Shown: one piece after another, positions 6,105 to 13,814 of the stretch
How positions within the stretch are numbered: the stretch's first letter is position 1
Layout of the letters: the number at the start of each line of letters is the position of its first letter
NCBI GenBank assembly: GCA_946496415.1
Contig: CAMMGP010000004.1
Span: 1-18,512 of the forward strand
Direction of reading: 5' to 3'
Source: an uncultured Clostridia bacterium
GTDB taxonomy: Bacteria > Bacillota > Clostridia > Christensenellales > Aristaeellaceae
Length of the DNA: 18,512 nt
The notes under the pieces: model-generated
Seen by the model: the letters and a program-made list of their open reading frames with translations, nothing else
The model's database searches: none
Told to the model about the DNA's origin: nothing
Program-made: the position numbers and the translations under genes

Positions 6105-7361
6105 TCAGTTCAGGAAGCCCTTGTAGTGCCGCATGGTCATCTGGCTCTCCAGCTGGCGCATGGTTTCCATGGCCACGGACACCGCGATCAAAAGCGACGA
6201 GGCCGCGAACGGCAGGCTCACGCCGCAGATGGCGTAGATGAGTGTGGGCAGCACCGCCAGGAGCGCCAGGAACAGAGCGCCGAACAGCGTGATGCGGCGA
6301 GAGATCTTCAGGATGAAGTCCGAAGTGGGCTTGCCCTGACGGATGCCGGGGATCATGCCGCCGTTCTGCTGCATGTTCTTGGCGATCTCCACGGGGTTGA
6401 AGGAGATCGAGGAGTAGAAGAAGGTGAACGCGATGATCAGCAGCGCGAAGATGACCTGATAGCCCCAACTCATGGCATGCACATTGGCGTTCCACCACTG
6501 GTTGATCGACGAATTCGGGAAGAACGCGAAGATCGTGGCCGGGAACTGCATGATGGCGGAGGCGAAGATCAGGGGCAACACGCCGCTGGCGTTGATCTTC
6601 AGGGGGATGTGGGTGGACTGGCCGCCGTACATCTTGCGGCCGACCACGCGCTTGGCGTACTGCACAGGCACGCGGCGCTCGCCCAGATCGACGAACACGA
6701 CGCCGACGATCAAAACGAGGAAGACCACGATCATGCCGATGAAGTTGCCCAGCGGGAACTGGGAGATGTCGACAAACAGCGTGTAGATGTAGCTGCCGAT
6801 GGTGCCGGCGAAGTTGGAGATGATGCCGGCGAAGATCAAGAGGCTGATGCCGTTGCCGACGCCGTTTTCGGTGATGCGCTCGCCGATCCACATGGCCAGC
6901 GCCGTGCCGGCGGCAAGGCAGAAGCCGATGGTGATCAGGCCCAGCGCGCCCTGCGTGGAAGCGCCAAGACCCGCGGTGAGCGCCACGGCCTGGAGAAAGC
7001 CGAGGCCGACGGTGACATAGCGGGTGATCTGCGCGATCTTCTTGCGGCCTTCCTCGCCCTGCTTGTTCATCTCCTCCAATTTGGGGATGGCAACGGTGAG
7101 CAGCTGCATGATGATCGAGGCGTTGATGTAGGGCGTGATGCCCATGGCCATGATCGAGTAGTTGGCAAGATCCGCGCCGGTCATCTGGTTGATGAAGCCG
7201 AGCAGCGAGAAGCGCTCCAGTGCGCTGGCGATGACAGAAGTATCAACGCCCGGCGTGGGGATGAAGCACAAAACGCGGTAGATGAGCAGCATGAAGAGCG
7301 TGTAGAGTATCTTCTTGCGCAACTCCGTGATCTTCCAGGCATTTTTCAGCGTCTGAAACAT
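6105..7361 (-). CDS. secY: Preprotein translocase channel subunit SecY
   Basis: Forms the protein-conducting channel of the Sec translocon in the cytoplasmic membrane, with SecE and SecG. The 418-residue sequence has the expected ten hydrophobic segments, the first at about 20-38 after a basic lead (TELRKKILYT). It also shows the plug region (MTGADLANYSIMAMGITPYI), the cytosolic loop motif VPVQYAKRVVGRKMYG, and the loop NPVEIAKNMQQNGGMIPGIR. Length is slightly below the Escherichia coli protein (443). Its ATG at 7361 is 1 nt after the rplO stop, so coupling to ribosomal protein translation is likely. Confidence 0.98.
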   Translation of the reverse strand: MFQTLKNAWKITELRKKILYTLFMLLIYRVLCFIPTPGVDTSVIASALERFSLLGFINQMTGADLANYSIMAMGITPYINASIIMQLLTVAIPKLEEMNKQGEEGRKKIAQITRYVTVGLGFLQAVALTAGLGASTQGALGLITIGFCLAAGTALAMWIGERITENGVGNGISLLIFAGIISNFAGTIGSYIYTLFVDISQFPLGNFIGMIVVFLVLIVGVVFVDLGERRVPVQYAKRVVGRKMYGGQSTHIPLKINASGVLPLIFASAIMQFPATIFAFFPNSSINQWWNANVHAMSWGYQVIFALLIIAFTFFYSSISFNPVEIAKNMQQNGGMIPGIRQGKPTSDFILKISRRITLFGALFLALLAVLPTLIYAICGVSLPFAASSLLIAVSVAMETMRQLESQMTMRHYKGFLN

Positions 7362-7362
7362 A

Positions 7363-7803
7363 TCAGATCACCTCGGCCTTCCCGCCTGCCGCCTCGATCT
7401 TTTCCTTCGCGGTGGCGGTGAACTTGGTTGCCAGCACCGTGAGCTTCTTGGTCAGTTCGCCGTCGCCCATGATCTTGACGCCGTCGCCGATCTTCTTGAT
7501 GATGCCCATCTCGATCAGCTCGACGGGGGTGACGGTAGCGCCATCGTCAAACACCTCAAGGCGGGAGACGTTGATGGCGACGTATTCCTTGCGGAAGTTG
7601 TTGGTGAAGCCGCGCTTGGGCAGGCGCATGGTCAGGGGCATCTGGCCGCCTTCGAATCCGGGCCGCTTGCCGCCGCCGGAACGCGCCTTGGCGCCCTTGT
7701 GGCCCTTGCCGGAAGTCTTGCCAAGGCCCGAGCCGATGCCTCGGCCCAGACGCTTGCGGGCGCTGGTCGCGCCTTCCGCGGGTTTGAGTTCGTGAAGTTT
7801 CAT
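7363..7803 (-). CDS. rplO: 50S ribosomal protein L15
   Basis: L15 is a late-assembly 23S rRNA binder. The 146-residue protein begins MKLHELKPAEGATSARKRLG and carries the long basic glycine-rich extension (GRGIGSGLGKTSGKGHKGAK) that threads into rRNA, then KRPGFEGGQMPLTMRLPKRG. The C-terminal globular half ends in EKIEAAGGKAEVI. The ATG at 7803 follows GGAGGG. Spacing is 12 nt from rpmD and 1 nt to secY. Confidence 0.98.
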   Translation of the reverse strand: MKLHELKPAEGATSARKRLGRGIGSGLGKTSGKGHKGAKARSGGGKRPGFEGGQMPLTMRLPKRGFTNNFRKEYVAINVSRLEVFDDGATVTPVELIEMGIIKKIGDGVKIMGDGELTKKLTVLATKFTATAKEKIEAAGGKAEVI

Positions 7804-7815
7804 CTCGGGCCCTCC

Positions 7816-7998
7816 TTAGTCTTCGATCTCCTCGACCTTGACCATGTGCTTGACCTTGAAGATCATGCCGCGAATGGCGGGGTCGTCGTTCTTAATGACC
7901 GTGTGGCCGATCCTGTGCAGGCCCAGGGCCTTGATCGTGGCGATCTGGTCCTTGAGGCAGGCGATGGTGGAGCGGGTCTGGGTGATTTTCAGCTTCAT
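7816..7998 (-). CDS. rpmD: 50S ribosomal protein L30
   Basis: A 60-residue L30 beginning MKLKITQTRSTIACLKDQIA, with the conserved ALGLHRIGHTVIKNDDPAIR stretch and an acidic end (KVEEIED). It is the short bacterial form, which binds 23S rRNA at the solvent side. The ATG at 7998 follows AAGGAGGT. It lies between rpsE (14 nt) and rplO (12 nt), the usual position in the spc segment. Confidence 0.97.
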   Translation of the reverse strand: MKLKITQTRSTIACLKDQIATIKALGLHRIGHTVIKNDDPAIRGMIFKVKHMVKVEEIED

Positions 7999-8012
7999 GT
8001 TCGCTTACCTCC

Positions 8013-8513
8013 TTAACCCAGGATCTCTTCCACGGTCTTGCCGCGCAGGCGGGCGACTTCCTCGGCGCTGCGAAGCTGCTTGAGGCCCTCGAGCGTAGCC
8101 TTGACCATGTTGATCTTGTTGTTGGAGCCGATGGACTTGGTGACGATGTCCTTGATGCCCGCGGCTTCGAGGACGGCGCGCACCGGGCCGCCGGCGATGA
8201 CGCCGGTACCTTCGGGCGCCGGAAGGAGTTTGACCTTGCCGGTGCCGAACACGCCGGTCACCTCGTGGGGAATGGTGGTACCGGAGATGGGGATGGTGCG
8301 CATCTCCTTCTTGGCGGCGTCGAGGCCCTTGCGGATGGCCTCGGGAATTTCGGCGGCCTTGCCCATGCCGCAGCCGACGCGGCCCTTTTCATCGCCCACG
8401 ACCATCAGGGCGCTGAAACGCATGTTGCGGCCGCCCTTGACGGTCTTGGAAACGCGGTTGACCGCGACCAGTTTTTCTTTGAATTCGCTGATCTGCTCGT
8501 TATTGCGCTGCAT
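8013..8513 (-). CDS. rpsE: 30S ribosomal protein S5
   Basis: S5 helps decoding accuracy and mRNA helicase activity at the entry channel, next to S3 and S4. The 166-residue protein has the N-terminal double-stranded-RNA-binding-like domain (about 10-75, containing VKGGRNMRFSALMVVGDEKG) and the C-terminal domain with GTGVIAGGPVRAVLEAAGIK. The conserved VSKTVKGGR loop, where spectinomycin-resistance changes arise in other bacteria, is present. The ATG at 8513 follows a GGAGGG site, 19 nt after rplR. Confidence 0.98.
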   Translation of the reverse strand: MQRNNEQISEFKEKLVAVNRVSKTVKGGRNMRFSALMVVGDEKGRVGCGMGKAAEIPEAIRKGLDAAKKEMRTIPISGTTIPHEVTGVFGTGKVKLLPAPEGTGVIAGGPVRAVLEAAGIKDIVTKSIGSNNKINMVKATLEGLKQLRSAEEVARLRGKTVEEILG

Positions 8514-8532
8514 TGAGCGTTTCCCTCCTTAT

Positions 8533-8901
8533 TTAGAAGTCCAGTCCGCCCTCGCGAGCGCCCTCTGCCAGCTGGGCCACGCGGCCGGTGTAGATGTAGC
8601 CGCCGCGGTCGAAGACGACCTCCTTGATGCCCTTGGCCAGGGCACGCTCGGCAACGATCTTGCCCACGAGCTTGCTGGCGCCTTTCTTGTCCATTTCGCT
8701 GATCTGCGAAGCGATCTCTTTTTCCACGGTGGAGGCGGCGGCCAGCGTATTGCCGGCGACGTCGTCGATCACCTGGGCGTAGATGTGCGCATTGCTGCGA
8801 TAGACGCACAACCGGGGGCAGGTGGGCGTCCCGCTGATCTTTTTGCGTACGCGCTCGTGGCGGATCCGCCGCACTTCGTTGCGGTCACGCTTGTTAAACA
8901 T
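8533..8901 (-). CDS. rplR: 50S ribosomal protein L18
   Basis: L18 binds 5S rRNA with L5 and anchors the central protuberance. The 122-residue sequence has a basic N-terminal tail (NKRDRNEVRRIRHERVRKKI), the core PRLCVYRSNAHIYAQVIDD and the C-terminal VVFDRGGYIYTGRVAQLAEG. Length matches the family. The ATG at 8901 follows GGGAGGTAA. It lies 19 nt behind rplF and 19 nt before rpsE. Confidence 0.98.
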   Translation of the reverse strand: MFNKRDRNEVRRIRHERVRKKISGTPTCPRLCVYRSNAHIYAQVIDDVAGNTLAAASTVEKEIASQISEMDKKGASKLVGKIVAERALAKGIKEVVFDRGGYIYTGRVAQLAEGAREGGLDF

Positions 8902-8920
8902 ATGCGGTTACCTCCCTTTC

Positions 8921-9460
8921 TTACTTACCGGTCTTGCCTTCCTTGCGGCGGATGTGCTCATCCTCATAGCGGATGCCCTTGCCCAGATACGGCTCCGGCT
9001 TGCGCACGGCGCGTATATCGGCGGCGATGGCGCCGACCTGCTGACGGTCGATGCCCTTGACGACGATGCGGGTGGGGGCGGGCGCCTCAAAGGAGATGGT
9101 TTCCGGCGCGTCGAAGGTGACGGGGTGGGAGTAGCCAACGTTCAGGGTGAGCTGCTTGCCGGCGACCTGCGCGCGGTAGCCGACGCCCTCCATCACCAGC
9201 ACCTTTTCAAAGCCCTTGGTCACGCCGACCACCATGTTGTGAATCAGCGCGCGGTACAGACCGTGCATCGACTTGTGGGGCTTGGAATCGCTGGGACGGG
9301 AGACGATGATCTCGCCGTTTTCCTGGGACACCTTGATGTCCTTGTTGACTTTCTGAGAGAGCGTGCCCTTGGGGCCTTTCACGGTAACGAGGTTGTCCTC
9401 ATCGACCGTCACAGTGACGCCGGCCGGAACCGGAATCGGAAGTTTGCCGATACGAGACAT
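8921..9460 (-). CDS. rplF: 50S ribosomal protein L6
   Basis: L6 sits near the sarcin-ricin loop and factor-binding site of the large subunit. The 179-residue protein has two repeated domains. It begins MSRIGKLPIPVPAGVTVTVD and ends with the signature YLGKGIRYEDEHIRRKEGKT. The length is standard. The ATG at 9460 follows GGAGGTGT, and the gene lies 15 nt behind rpsH. Confidence 0.98.
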   Translation of the reverse strand: MSRIGKLPIPVPAGVTVTVDEDNLVTVKGPKGTLSQKVNKDIKVSQENGEIIVSRPSDSKPHKSMHGLYRALIHNMVVGVTKGFEKVLVMEGVGYRAQVAGKQLTLNVGYSHPVTFDAPETISFEAPAPTRIVVKGIDRQQVGAIAADIRAVRKPEPYLGKGIRYEDEHIRRKEGKTGK

Positions 9461-9475
9461 TTTCTTACACCTCCA

Positions 9476-9874
9476 TTACCACACGTAGGCCAGCACTTCG
9501 CCGCCGATGCCGGCAGCGCGGGCGCTCTTGTCGCTCATCACGCCCTTGGACGTGGAAACGATGGCGATACCCAGGCCGCCGAGCACGCGGGGGATCTCGT
9601 CGTTCTTGGCGTAGACGCGCAGACCCGGCTTGGAGATGCGCTTTAAGCCCTTGATGACGGATTCCTTGCCCTGTGCGTACTTCAGGACGATCTTGATCTG
9701 GCCCTGCAGGCCGTCGTCGATATAATCAACGCTTTTGATGTAGCCCTCGTCAAGCAGTATGGCGGCGATGGCCTTCTTCATGTTCGAGGCGGGCATCGTC
9801 ACGGTGTCATGCCTGGCAATCAGGGCATTGCGGATCCTGGTGAGCATATCCGCGATGGGATCGTTTACAAGCAT
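9476..9874 (-). CDS. rpsH: 30S ribosomal protein S8
   Basis: S8 binds the central domain of 16S rRNA and is essential for platform assembly; in enterobacteria it also represses the spc operon. The 132-residue sequence starts MLVNDPIADMLTRIRNALIA and holds the signature VMSDKSARAAGIGGEVLAYV at the end. I chose the ATG at 9874 because it gives the exact family start and is preceded by AGGAGGT. The longer in-frame reading back into rpsN lacks homology. The gene lies 29 nt behind rpsN. Confidence 0.97.
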   Translation of the reverse strand: MLVNDPIADMLTRIRNALIARHDTVTMPASNMKKAIAAILLDEGYIKSVDYIDDGLQGQIKIVLKYAQGKESVIKGLKRISKPGLRVYAKNDEIPRVLGGLGIAIVSTSKGVMSDKSARAAGIGGEVLAYVW

Positions 9875-9903
9875 TTGAAAACCTCCTTGCTGTTCGCCCG
9901 GTC

Positions 9904-10089
9904 TTACCAGCTGGCCTTGCGCACGCCGGGGATCTGGCCCTTGTAGGCGAGTTCCCTGAAGCAGATGCGGCAAACGCCGTACTTGCGCAGCACCGAGTGG
10001 GGCCGGCCGCAGATGCGGCAACGGGTATAGGCGCGGGTGGAGAACTTCGGCGCCCTCTGCTGCTTGATCTTCATACTGGTCTTAGCCAC
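9904..10089 (-). CDS. rpsN: 30S ribosomal protein S14, zinc type Z
   Basis: The 61-residue form of S14 has a four-Cys zinc site at C24, C27, C40 and C43 (CRIC...CRIC), typical of Gram-positive bacteria rather than the 100-residue zinc-free form. It resides in the 30S head. The start is GTG at 10089, chosen because AGGAGGAC lies upstream and because MAKTSMKIKQQR matches the family. It sits 17 nt behind rplE. A zinc-free paralogue elsewhere in the genome cannot be judged here. Confidence 0.97.
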   Translation of the reverse strand: MAKTSMKIKQQRAPKFSTRAYTRCRICGRPHSVLRKYGVCRICFRELAYKGQIPGVRKASW

Positions 10090-10106
10090 GCTTATGTCCT
10101 CCTTCC

Positions 10107-10646
10107 TTACGCCTGGAACGGCATGCCCAGAAGCCGCAGAAGCTCGCGGGCTTCCTCGTCGGTCTTGGCGGTGGTGACGAACACCATCTCCATGCCGCGG
10201 ATCTTCTCAACCTTGTCGTACTCGATCTCGGGGAAGATCAGCTGCTCGCGAACGCCCAGCGAGTAGTTTCCACGGCCGTCGAAGGCCTTGTTGGAAACGC
10301 CGCGGAAGTCGCGCACGCGGGGGAGGACGATGGAAACCAGTTTGTCGGCGAACTCATACATGCGGTCGCCGCGCAGAGTCACCTTGGCGCCGACGTTCAT
10401 GCCGGCACGGACTTTAAAGTTGGCGATGGACTTCTTGGCCTTGGTCACCAGCGGCTTCTGGCCGGAGATGGTGGAAAGCTCGGTCACGGCGAGCTCCAGG
10501 GCCTTGGAGTTGTCCTTGCAGTCGCCCAGGCCCATGTTGATAACGATCTTCTCGAGCCGGGGGATCTCCATCACGTTCTTATAGCCGAAGTGCTCTTTGA
10601 GCGCCGGAATGACTTCAGAACGGTATTTATCCTTTAATCTGGCCAC
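10107..10646 (-). CDS. rplE: 50S ribosomal protein L5
   Basis: L5 binds 5S rRNA and contacts the P-site tRNA in the central protuberance. The 179-residue protein has MNVGAKVTLRGDRMYEFADK (about 89-108) and the C-terminal VFVTTAKTDEEARELLRLLG. The start is GTG at 10646 (MARLKDKYRSEV), preceded by AGGAGG with a 9-nt spacer. It is the second consecutive weak start of this kind, with rpsN next. Spacing to rplX is 18 nt. Confidence 0.97.
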   Translation of the reverse strand: MARLKDKYRSEVIPALKEHFGYKNVMEIPRLEKIVINMGLGDCKDNSKALELAVTELSTISGQKPLVTKAKKSIANFKVRAGMNVGAKVTLRGDRMYEFADKLVSIVLPRVRDFRGVSNKAFDGRGNYSLGVREQLIFPEIEYDKVEKIRGMEMVFVTTAKTDEEARELLRLLGMPFQA

Positions 10647-10664
10647 AGCGTATATCCTCCTTCA

Positions 10665-11039
10665 TCAATTGTCAAGGGACGCGCCGCACTTTACGCCGTT
10701 GACGGTATTGGTGCAGATGCGAACCTTGCGGCGGGAGAGCTTGCCGTCGCCTTCGTTGAACTTGTGTCCGACGCGGGTGGGCTTGCCGCACTTGGGGCAG
10801 ACGATCATCACGTTGCTGGCGGAAATCGGCGCTTCCTTTTCGACGATGCCGCCGGGCATGCCCTGTCCGCGGGGCTTCTGATGCTTTTTGACGATGTTGA
10901 CGCCTTCGACAATGATGCGCCCGGTCTCCGGGAAGACCTTCTGCACCTTGCCCTTCTTCGCCGGCTTATCCTTTTGCTTTCTGCCTTCGCCGGAGATGAC
11001 GATGACGGTATCGCCGGTCTTGACATTCATCTTGCTCAT
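10665..11039 (-). CDS. rplX: 50S ribosomal protein L24 with expanded zinc-ribbon end
   Basis: L24 is an early 23S rRNA binder and assembly initiator. The 124-residue protein is longer than the usual 100-110. The KOW motif near the N-terminus (VKTGDTVIVISGEGR...KGKV) has a lysine-rich enlargement at about 19-30. The C-terminal half carries CPKCGKPTRVGHKF (C81, C84), then C109 and C118. The second pair is separated by eight residues (CTNTVNGVKC) rather than the two residues I expect from CxxC-type family members. The ATG at 11039 follows GGGAGGACGC. The gene lies 15 nt behind rplN. Confidence 0.96.
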   Translation of the reverse strand: MSKMNVKTGDTVIVISGEGRKQKDKPAKKGKVQKVFPETGRIIVEGVNIVKKHQKPRGQGMPGGIVEKEAPISASNVMIVCPKCGKPTRVGHKFNEGDGKLSRRKVRICTNTVNGVKCGASLDN

Positions 11040-11054
11040 TTGTCGCGTCCTCCC

Positions 11055-11423
<369 letters not shown>

Positions 11424-11447
11424 TGCTGCGTTCCTCCTTGCTCGCGG

Positions 11448-11705
11448 TTACTTCGCCTTTTCGATGATCTGGGTGAGGCGCCAGCGCTTGTCCTTGGACA
11501 GCGGGCGGGTCTCCATGACCATCACGCGATCACCGACGCCGCAGGCGTTTTCTTCGTCGTGCGCCTTGAGGCGGGTGGTGCGGTTCATGATCTTGCCATA
11601 GAGCGGGTGCTTGACGCGGGTGCGGATCTCGACCACAATGGTCTTGTCCATCTTGTCGGAGACCACAACGCCGGTACGGGTCTTGCGATTGCCTCTTTCG
11701 GCCAT
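11448..11705 (-). CDS. rpsQ: 30S ribosomal protein S17
   Basis: S17 is a primary binder of the 16S rRNA 5' domain. The 85-residue OB-fold protein has TGVVVSDKMDKTIVVEIRTR and RPLSKDKRWRLTQIIEKAK, both diagnostic. Length is normal for Bacillota. The ATG at 11705 follows AAAGGAGGCAC, and rpmC ends 20 nt upstream. Confidence 0.98.
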   Translation of the reverse strand: MAERGNRKTRTGVVVSDKMDKTIVVEIRTRVKHPLYGKIMNRTTRLKAHDEENACGVGDRVMVMETRPLSKDKRWRLTQIIEKAK

Positions 11706-11725
11706 TTTTTATGTGCCTCCTTTAC

Positions 11726-11938
11726 TTACGCCTTGCCGCTCATTTCGAGCTGACGGATGACGGTCTTGACGCGGGCGATGTCCTTCTTGCACTGCTTGAG
11801 CGCCGCGGTGTTCTGAAGCTGCCCCGTCGCAAGCTGGAAGCGCAGGTTGAAAAGCTCGCTCTTCTTATCCTTAAGATCGGTGTCGAGCTCGGCCAGGGTC
11901 TTCTGGCTGAGCGCCTTCATCTGTTCCTTGGTCTTCAC
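11726..11938 (-). CDS. rpmC: 50S ribosomal protein L29
   Basis: L29 is a two-helix protein at the polypeptide exit site, near L23 and the docking sites of trigger factor and SRP. The 70-residue sequence contains the signature LFNLRFQLATGQLQNTAALK. The start is GTG at 11938, overlapping the rplP TGA by 4 nt (GTGA), which implies coupled translation. The upstream AGGTGGTG is only a modest ribosome binding site. A later ATG (MKALSQ...) would shorten the N-terminal helix, so I prefer the GTG. Confidence 0.95.
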   Translation of the reverse strand: MKTKEQMKALSQKTLAELDTDLKDKKSELFNLRFQLATGQLQNTAALKQCKKDIARVKTVIRQLEMSGKA

Positions 11939-12393
11939 TGCTCGTCACCACCTATCGTATCGGTCTCGGGAGCGGCCTTGGCGGCCTCTTCCTTCTTGAT
12001 GAACTTGGTGCGGATGGGGAGCTTGTGGGCGGCCAGGCGCAGCGCCTCGCGGCCCAGTTCTTCCGTAACGCCGCCGATCTCAAACAGCACGCGGCCGGGC
12101 TTGACCACCGCGACCCAGTACTCGGGCGCGCCCTTGCCGGAACCCATGCGGGTCTCGGCCGGCTTGGCGGTCACGGGCTTGTCGGGGAAGATCTTGATCC
12201 AGACCTGGCCGCCGCGCTTGGTGCGGCGGGTCATGGCCTGACGGGCGGCCTCGATCTGGTTGGAGGTGATCCAACCGGGCTGGGTGGCGACGATACCGTA
12301 CTCACCGTAGGCCAGGAAATTGCCGCGCTGGGCCTTGCCCTTCATGCGGCCGCGCTGGACCTTGCGGTGCTTAACTCTCTTGGGCATCAGCAT
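11935..12393 (-). CDS. rplP: 50S ribosomal protein L16
   Basis: L16 borders the A-site tRNA and the peptidyl transferase centre. The 152-residue protein starts MLMPKRVKHRKVQRGRMKGK and holds RRTKRGGQVWIKIFPDKPVT and RMGSGKGAPEYWVAVVKPGR, the family signatures. It is some 8-15 residues longer than usual because of an acidic, Ala-rich tail (about 133-152, ending TIGGDEQ). Start ATG at 12393, 3 nt after the rpsC stop. The 3' end overlaps rpmC. Confidence 0.97.
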   Translation of the reverse strand: MLMPKRVKHRKVQRGRMKGKAQRGNFLAYGEYGIVATQPGWITSNQIEAARQAMTRRTKRGGQVWIKIFPDKPVTAKPAETRMGSGKGAPEYWVAVVKPGRVLFEIGGVTEELGREALRLAAHKLPIRTKFIKKEEAAKAAPETDTIGGDEQ

Positions 12394-12396
12394 GAC

Positions 12397-13089
12397 TTAT
12401 TTCCCTCCTTCAGACCTTCTGGGAGCGGCAGCGGCCGGGGCCCTCTTGGCCTTGGGCAGCACCTGTCCCTTGTAGATCCACACCTTGACGCCGATGCGGC
12501 CATAGGTGGTCTTGGCCTCGGCAAAGCCGTAGTCGATGTTGGCGCGCAGCGTCTGCAGCGGGATGGAACCTTCGTGGTAGCCCTCACTGCGGGCGATGTC
12601 CGCGCCGCCCAGACGGCCGGAGACCGAGGTCTTGATGCCCTTGGCGCCCGCCTTCATGGCGCGGCCGATGGTCTGCTTCATGGCGCGGCGGAAGGAGATG
12701 CGCTTTTCGAGCTGCTGGGCGATGTTCTCGGCCACCAGCTGGGCGTTGGTGTCGGGATGCTTGATCTCCATGATGTCGAGCTGCACGGTGTTGACCGGCT
12801 TGCCCGTCAACTTGGCGATGTCGTTTTTGATCGCTTCCGCGCCCGCGCCGCCGCGGCCGATGACGATGCCCGGCTTGGCGGTGAAGATGGTCACATGCAG
12901 GCGGGTGTTGGTGCGGGCGATGTCGATGTGGGAGATGCCGGCCTGATAGAGCTTCTCCTTGAGCATCAGCCGCAGCTTGTGATCCTCGATCAGGTTATTG
13001 GAAAAATCCTTTTTTCCAGCGTACCACTTGGTGCTCCAGTCCAGAATGACACCGACGCGAGCGCCGTGGGGATTGACTTTCTGACCCAT
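12397..13089 (-). CDS. rpsC: 30S ribosomal protein S3
   Basis: S3 forms the mRNA entry channel with S4 and S5. The 230-residue sequence begins MGQKVNPHGARVGVILDWST, has a type II KH domain with the GRGG loop at about 78-81, and ends in a basic Ala/Pro/Arg tail (RAPAAAAPRRSEGGK). Length is typical. The ATG at 13089 follows GGAGGAAAG. It lies 14 nt behind rplV and 3 nt before rplP. Confidence 0.98.
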   Translation of the reverse strand: MGQKVNPHGARVGVILDWSTKWYAGKKDFSNNLIEDHKLRLMLKEKLYQAGISHIDIARTNTRLHVTIFTAKPGIVIGRGGAGAEAIKNDIAKLTGKPVNTVQLDIMEIKHPDTNAQLVAENIAQQLEKRISFRRAMKQTIGRAMKAGAKGIKTSVSGRLGGADIARSEGYHEGSIPLQTLRANIDYGFAEAKTTYGRIGVKVWIYKGQVLPKAKRAPAAAAPRRSEGGK

Positions 13090-13103
13090 TTTCTTTCCTC
13101 CCT

Positions 13104-13490
13104 CTAGTTCTTCTGGTCAAGCACGATGGTGATGTGGCTGGTGTGCTTCTTGATCAGATCCGCGCGGCCGTGGGAACGCGCCCAGTAGCGCTTGAGCGTG
13201 GGGCCCTGGTTGGCGTACACCTCGGCGACATAGAGGCTGTCGCGGCTCATTTCCAGATTGTTTTCCGCGTTGGCGATGGCGGAAGAAAGGAGCTTCTCGA
13301 CCACCGGGGCGGCGGACTTGGGGGTATACATGAGGATGGCCAAAGCGTCGTCTACCTGCTTGCCACGGATGAGGTCGATGACGATCTGCACCTTGCGGGG
13401 CGAGACGCGCACATACTTGGCCACGGCGCGCGGCCGCTTGTCGGCATTCGCCTTGCGGGCGGCGGCCTTCTGCTTTACACGAGTTGCCAT
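13104..13490 (-). CDS. rplV: 50S ribosomal protein L22
   Basis: L22 lines the narrow part of the exit tunnel with L4 and can carry macrolide-resistance mutations in other bacteria. The 128-residue sequence has an extended basic N-terminus (about 1-22), then VAKYVRVSPRKVQIVIDLIR and the tunnel hairpin region LKRYWARSHGRADLIKKHTS. The N-terminal addition accounts for its being longer than the roughly 110 residues common in the family. The ATG at 13490 follows GGAGAG, 18 nt behind rpsS. Confidence 0.97.
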   Translation of the reverse strand: MATRVKQKAAARKANADKRPRAVAKYVRVSPRKVQIVIDLIRGKQVDDALAILMYTPKSAAPVVEKLLSSAIANAENNLEMSRDSLYVAEVYANQGPTLKRYWARSHGRADLIKKHTSHITIVLDQKN

Positions 13491-13508
13491 TTTCTTACTC
13501 TCCTTCCG

Positions 13509-13787
13509 TCACTTGCGGGCCGATGCTTTTTCTCCGGCGTGTCCCCGGAAGGTGCGGGTGGGGGCGAACTCGCCGAACTTGTGGCCGACCATGTCCTCGG
13601 TCACATAGACCGGAACGTGCTTGCGCCCGTCATGGACGGCAACCGTATGGCCAATGAAATCCGGGAAGATGGTGCTCGACCGCGACCAGGTCTTGAAGAC
13701 CTTCTTGTCGCCGGTCTTGTTCATCTCCTGCACGCGCTTAAGCAGCGCTTCCTGAATGAAAGGACCCTTTTTGACTGATCTGCTCAT
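13509..13787 (-). CDS. rpsS: 30S ribosomal protein S19
   Basis: S19 lies in the 30S head next to S13 and contacts 16S rRNA helices near the A-site finger. The 92-residue protein starts MSRSVKKGPFIQEALLKRVQ and includes the signatures TIFPDFIGHTVAVHDGRKHV and HKFGEFAPTRTFRGH. Length is exact. The ATG at 13787 follows AAAGGAGGC, 27 nt behind rplB. Confidence 0.98.
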   Translation of the reverse strand: MSRSVKKGPFIQEALLKRVQEMNKTGDKKVFKTWSRSSTIFPDFIGHTVAVHDGRKHVPVYVTEDMVGHKFGEFAPTRTFRGHAGEKASARK

Positions 13788-13814
13788 GGATGGTTTGCCT
13801 CCTTTCGGGCTTAG

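Noticed and set aside
9875..10021. Longer start for rpsH
   Set aside because: The extension overlaps rpsN out of frame. S8 is 132 residues from the ATG at 9874 with a strong AGGAGGT upstream.
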